Assembly: GCA_003550305.1 (NCBI GenBank)
Contig: QKYT01000765.1
Coordinates: 1 to 21,716 of the forward strand
Direction of reading: 5' to 3'
DNA: 21,716 nucleotides
Source: Glomus cerebriforme
Taxonomy: Eukaryota; Glomeromycota; Glomeromycetes; Glomerales; Glomeraceae
Shown here piece by piece: positions 18,501 through 21,716 of the stretch. The notes under the pieces are model-generated. The model had not been told where the DNA came from. It did no database searches and saw nothing but the letters and a program-made list of their open reading frames with translations. A program made the position numbers and the translations under genes. Positions within the stretch are counted from its first letter, which is position 1. Each line of letters opens with the position of its first letter.

Positions 18501-18694
18501 TACTATATAATAATATTTACATTGATTTTATGGAATCTATTTGGATTTTGCGTTGTGATAAAATGTTATCTCTAGAACGTATTCATAATATAGATAAAAC
18601 ATTAAAATACAATACTCCAAATCCACGATCCTCTTATGTTTCTCCTTCTAGATTAGCTTCTGATATTCCTTTAATTTTAGATAGATCAGATTAG
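15574..18694 (+). pseudogene. LINE fragment 3: RT, linker, RNase H and CCHC tail, inactivated
   Basis: From 15577 to 16710 a single frame carries the RT. It opens IPPNWSSFYQPI, then ALPKDKTSGPSG, then VYPIPKPKM, with motif A at 16093 (SQNMSKVYD, catalytic Asp changed to Asn), motif B GINQGEVISPLLWCIYYDPL and motif C AYMDDTQW at 16435. Seven stops interrupt it (15670, 15823, 15865, 15889, 15916, 16054, 16708) with no frameshift. Next come the linker LLTWHIITKKSFSTLHR/KIP KWFENLQ (about 16782-16860) and open pieces 16878-17192 and 17287-17508. RNase H has DGS at 17492, AFHAELATI at 17618, YTDCES at 17684 and, after a frameshift near 17690-17725, VKSH...NTIDTL. The last frame, 18008-18694, carries CSLC...HKETFSHIFHC, a CCHC zinc knuckle. 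No endonuclease domain is present. LINEs copy RNA into genomic DNA; this copy cannot. Confidence 0.87.
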
Positions 18695-18953
18695 TTTACG
18701 AAATTCAATTTATTTTGGTGGGCATTTTTTGGATTTTTGGTATTCGATTAATTATTTTGTAATTTTACTTAAATTTAGGTTTTTACTTAGGTTTTTTTAA
18801 TTTTATAGATGGGTTGGCTTCATCGGGTGTAGTAATAATTTTGCATGTGACTTTAGTCTTATGTTAATCACATGACTCAAGTATGATGGCGAGGTAATAT
18901 ATTCTTTTTTCTTTGTGGTCTTTATATTTATATATATTTTTATGATTACTTTT

Positions 18954-18977
18954 AATAAAATTGAATACAAAAAAAAA
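18954..18977 (+). terminator. Poly(A) signal and A-tract at LINE 3' end
   Basis: AATAAA (18954-18959) is followed after 9 nt by nine A residues (18969-18977). The order and spacing fit a reverse-transcribed polyadenylated transcript. Confidence 0.6.
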
Positions 18978-19540
18978 TTCATATTTTTAAATTTATTAAT
19001 AAATTTTATAAAGTGAATCTGAGAGATCATAGATTTCATGTGATAAAAAACAATTATTTTTAAAATTGTAAATTATCATCAAAAAAAATATTTTGCATGT
19101 AAAAAAAAAAGGTATAAAAAGTTACTCATGATTAAGGGATAAATTACATATCTCAATCTGGAATACACTTTATAATATTAATTACGCATCAGTTAAAAGT
19201 GTCAAAATAGTACTGTTTAGCAGATCATTAGATAATTTTGCCATACATACACAATATACGCAATAGTAGTTAATATTAAGTAACTTATTATGCTATATAA
19301 AGTTTAGTATTTTATAATATTGAAAAAAATAAGAATTATGATTTAATACGCAATGTGTAATCTTTACTTGGCTAACACATTAGCTCATGATTAAAAATGA
19401 TAACAAATAAATCTAAATTAAGTAGTACATTACATAATTAATAATAAAACTACATAATTAGTTGTTATGACACATATGACACATTTTACAAAAAGTATAT
19501 AAATATATATATACCTATTATTTTTTTAAAAAAAAAATTT
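18978..19540. other. AT-rich intergenic DNA
   Basis: No ORF, RNA gene or repeat boundary could be supported. There are short TATA runs and poly-A/T tracts only. Confidence 0.4.
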
Positions 19541-19640
19541 TTCTCTAAATCTAAAATACTAAATTCATTAAATTTTCCCTTTAAACTCTTATTTCTATAA
19601 TTTTATTTTCTCTCTATAATCTTCTTAAAAATAAACTACC

Positions 19641-19850
19641 CCTTTAAACTTCTTCTTTATCTTTCCTTATACTGTATATAGAGGTTTTCCTCGTATCAGG
19701 CAAGGAAGGTCCAGCCTATCTGGCTGGTTTAGTTTTTTTAAAATTCCTTTAAGCTTCCTCTTCTCTTCCTTATACTGTATATTGAAGTCTTCTTCATATC
19801 AGGCAAGGAAAGATCGGTCAGATAGTTGAGTATTTCCTATCGCGGTTTGG
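19641..19850 (+). repeat. Tandem ~105-bp imperfect repeat, 5'UTR-like
   Basis: Two units start at 19641 (CCTTTAAACTTCTTC) and 19746 (CCTTTAAGCTTCCTC). They share TTCCTTATACTGTATAT, a CTTC/TTCC stretch and ATCAGGCAAGGAA before diverging. The first unit ends with a clean hairpin, CCAGCC-TATCT-GGCTGG (19711-19727), that is not kept in the second. Pyrimidine-rich sequence leads into them from about 19540. They sit just upstream of purine-rich, plus-strand coding-like DNA. That arrangement fits a promoter or 5'UTR of a LINE, but this is inference. Confidence 0.6.
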
Positions 19851-19889
19851 TTTAGATTAGAATTCCCTTTTTCATTTCCTTGTATTTAT

Positions 19890-20626
19890 TCTTATGAAAT
19901 AATATTAAAGACTAATGGGATCAGTGATAGGGAGATATCAACAAACAGCAAAAAGATAAAGAAAAAAGAAGATATACTACTTTAAGATAAAATGAGAGAT
20001 ACGCAAGATAATCAACCCATTTTAACATGTTAAAACTGAAAAATCAGACCCTTAAAAACAGGGTAAAAAAATAATACAACAAAGAAATAAAAGAAGATGA
20101 GCTCAAGATAGCAGAGAAAGACAGCAGAAAGAGAAAGAAGAAATGAAGGAAAATGAAAGAAAAAAAACAGATAACAAGTTAATAAAATATTAAGCAAGAG
20201 AAAATATTCACTATCTGGTGAATGATTAAAAGGACAACAAGAAATATAATAAATTGTTGGATTTTAAAGAATAATAAAAGAAATGGGTAACAGATAAAGA
20301 AGAAATCAACAGATATTTCCAAAAATAAGACAAAGTCAAAGAAGGGACAAGATTGAAAGAACAATTTGAAGAAAAAATACATATAAACAAATAAAGAAAG
20401 GTATAATGACTTAGAAAAAAGATGCCAGTCACTTGATTGTGGAAAAACGTTGGAAATAAAAGATGTTTATGATTTTTTAATTTTGTCCATTAAATATAAG
20501 TGGCATTATAGAAATATTGTTTTCCTTTTTATTTATTATTTTTTTTTATTATTTGTAAGTCTGTTATGACTGACCCATCTAATAAAGTATGTTTAAATGT
20601 TTTACTAAAATTTTACACATATTCAT
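19890..20626 (+). other. Purine-rich coding-like remnant, unrecognised
   Basis: The plus strand is markedly A/G-rich with frequent AAAGAA-type codons, as in the LINE-derived DNA elsewhere in the window, but it is broken by stops in every frame. The best open piece, from 20387, reads ERYNDLEKRCQSLDCGKTLE and then IKDVYDFL; I do not recognise a family. It could be the 5' ORF region of a degraded LINE fed by the repeats at 19641-19850. Minus-strand open frames here are compositional. Confidence 0.35.
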
Positions 20627-21450
20627 GATAACATAGAATATTACATCTGTGTAAGTTTTGTGTATAACTTGTTTCTCCATTTAATAAAGAAACATCCTTT
20701 GATTAGTCCATTAATGAATGATTACAATATATATAACTTACTAAATAATTAAATTTATTGAATCCAAAATTTGGTATAAAATATACTAACACCAGTCTAA
20801 CTCCTTCAAATAAATATTATAAAGATAAAAAATTTCTATAAATTCCATTAATTGCTTTTGATCATCGGTTTAAGATTTCAAATTTCTATTTGTTAAAAGA
20901 TAAAATTTTCTTTCAATCATCAAATTGCACATTCTAAACATTCATCAGAACGAAGGATACGAATTTCTTCTATATATTTAAATAAAGAAAATATTTATTA
21001 CTTTTATATTAATCTAAACAATTAATTGATTGCAACAAATTAAAATAATTCATAATTTAATAACTTGTATATAATTAAAGTACAAAACAATTATTGACCC
21101 TATTGACCTCTTTTTCTAAAAATTTTTTTTTACAATTTCACTATAAAAATAAAACTATTTTGGAGAAATGATTGGAAAGAATTATCAAGTAAAAAAAAAA
21201 AATACAAACATCCCTAATAACTTAAGCAAAAAATACATAATAAAAGCGTAAAAAGGTAAAATTGGATTTTAATATAATGTATACGTTGTTAAAATTTAAT
21301 TATCTGATAAGTAAGAGGTTTATTCATATAATCATTAAAATCATTAATATCACGAGAATAATTATATAATCTTGTTTTAGCTAAAAGTCCATTAATTGAT
21401 TTTCTGTTTAGTAAACCTAGATACAAATAGAGAAATAATTTTATTTAAAT
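20627..21450. other. AT-rich DNA, one possible minus-strand terminal exon
   Basis: Mostly featureless. On the minus strand, 21296-21410 is open and ends in TAA, reading SINGLLAKTRLYNYSRDIND then FNDYMNKPLTYQ; an ACTAAACAG just upstream could be a splice acceptor. No family is recognised, so it is only a candidate last exon or relic. Confidence 0.25.
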
Positions 21451-21716
21451 ATGATATTGCTTTGTAAACAAAATAATATATCAACAAGTATTAGCAATTT
21501 ACAAGATCAAAATATTATTTGNGGAGGAAAATATTCTATACTTGATATAATAGAAGAAAAAGAATTTTTGAANCATTGAGCATCTTTAAAGTTATTCAAT
21601 CTTATGCATCTAGAACAAATAACTAATTTAGCTAATAATAGATTATTAACTTTTTTGGAAATATGTAAAAAAGAGTATACTACATTTATAAGGAAATTAT
21701 ATAGAAAGAAAGATTT
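21451..21716 (+). pseudogene. LINE linker-like coding fragment, cut by window edge
   Basis: One frame from the ATG at 21451 is open to the edge except for a TGA at 21577. It reads YSILDIIEEKEFLKH, the stop, ASLKLFNLMHLEQITNLANN and RLLTFLEICKKEYTTFIRKL. The last piece aligns with the linker of LINE fragment 3 (LLTWHIITKKSFSTLHR), and the TGA falls where the family has Trp before a Ser/Leu-Lys-Leu run. It is therefore probably part of another LINE between RT and RNase H. Two ambiguous bases (21522 in a TGN codon, and 21573) lie in it. Confidence 0.5.

Larger units (their letters stand above)
15574..18977 (+). mobile_element. 5'-truncated non-LTR retrotransposon copy with poly(A) end
   Basis: The element's coding part (15574-18694) is followed by about 280 bp of T-rich 3'UTR, an AATAAA signal at 18954-18959 and an A9 run at 18969-18977, the expected 3' end of a LINE. 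The 5' end begins inside the RT fingers, as if truncated or inserted into fragment 2. Codons are T-rich, unlike the A-rich fragments 1 and 2, so it belongs to a different subfamily. Target-site duplications could not be identified. Confidence 0.75.

Noticed and set aside
20179..20432. Two overlapping minus-strand Phe/Leu-rich frames
   Set aside because: They are the complement of A/G-rich DNA, lack any motif, and overlap each other in different frames.
1..21716. tRNA, rRNA or other structured RNA genes
   Set aside because: I looked for T-arm consensus words such as GGTTCGAATCC and for rRNA-like GC-rich blocks on both strands and found none that could support a call.

Overview
The window looks like nuclear DNA of a Glomeromycotina fungus, most likely Rhizophagus or a close relative. 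It is extremely AT-rich. It carries a tandem pair of BTB-BACK-TLDc genes with one short phase-2 GT-AG intron, a decayed gene of the Rhizophagus F-box-like type, and the RT / RNase H / CCHC-tail LINE families that fill these genomes. The organism assignment rests on family recognition, not on a search.

Layout. 1-1546: AT-rich, non-coding, with small hairpin repeats and a perfect 36-bp palindrome. 1547-3042 (minus): intact BTB-BACK-TLDc gene 1. 3043-5939: a conserved promoter block, then intergenic DNA holding two relics, a bestrophin/UPF0187-like channel (plus) and a third, badly broken BTB/TLDc paralogue (minus). 6269-7775 (minus): BTB-BACK-TLDc gene 2, open throughout but peppered with single ambiguous bases. 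8886-9345 (plus): F-box-like pseudogene. 9453-10550: nested small repeats, namely a hAT-like MITE with an 8-bp target duplication inside a TTCGG-rich palindromic element, beside a 22-bp minisatellite. 10676-12755 (plus): a broken DDE integrase-type transposon gene with several recognisable introns, disrupted by a TA-flanked MITE. 12865-18977 (plus): three successive, same-strand LINE fragments, the last running through RT, RNase H and zinc-knuckle to a poly(A) tail. 18978-21716: mostly featureless, with a tandem 5'UTR-like repeat near 19.6-19.85 kb and another LINE-like coding fragment running off the right edge.

Only the two BTB-BACK-TLDc genes look able to make a full-length protein; such proteins are candidate adaptors, but no function is shown here. 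The most striking points are: (i) the flanks of the two paralogues are homologous but lie inverted on both sides, while the genes themselves lie in the same orientation; (ii) two unrelated relics, a cellular gene and a LINE, are broken mainly by in-frame stops at Trp/Arg/Gln positions, the signature of C-to-T / G-to-A transitions; (iii) a MITE insertion whose removal, together with one TA, restores the reading frame; (iv) a perfect palindrome present beside only one of the two paralogues.
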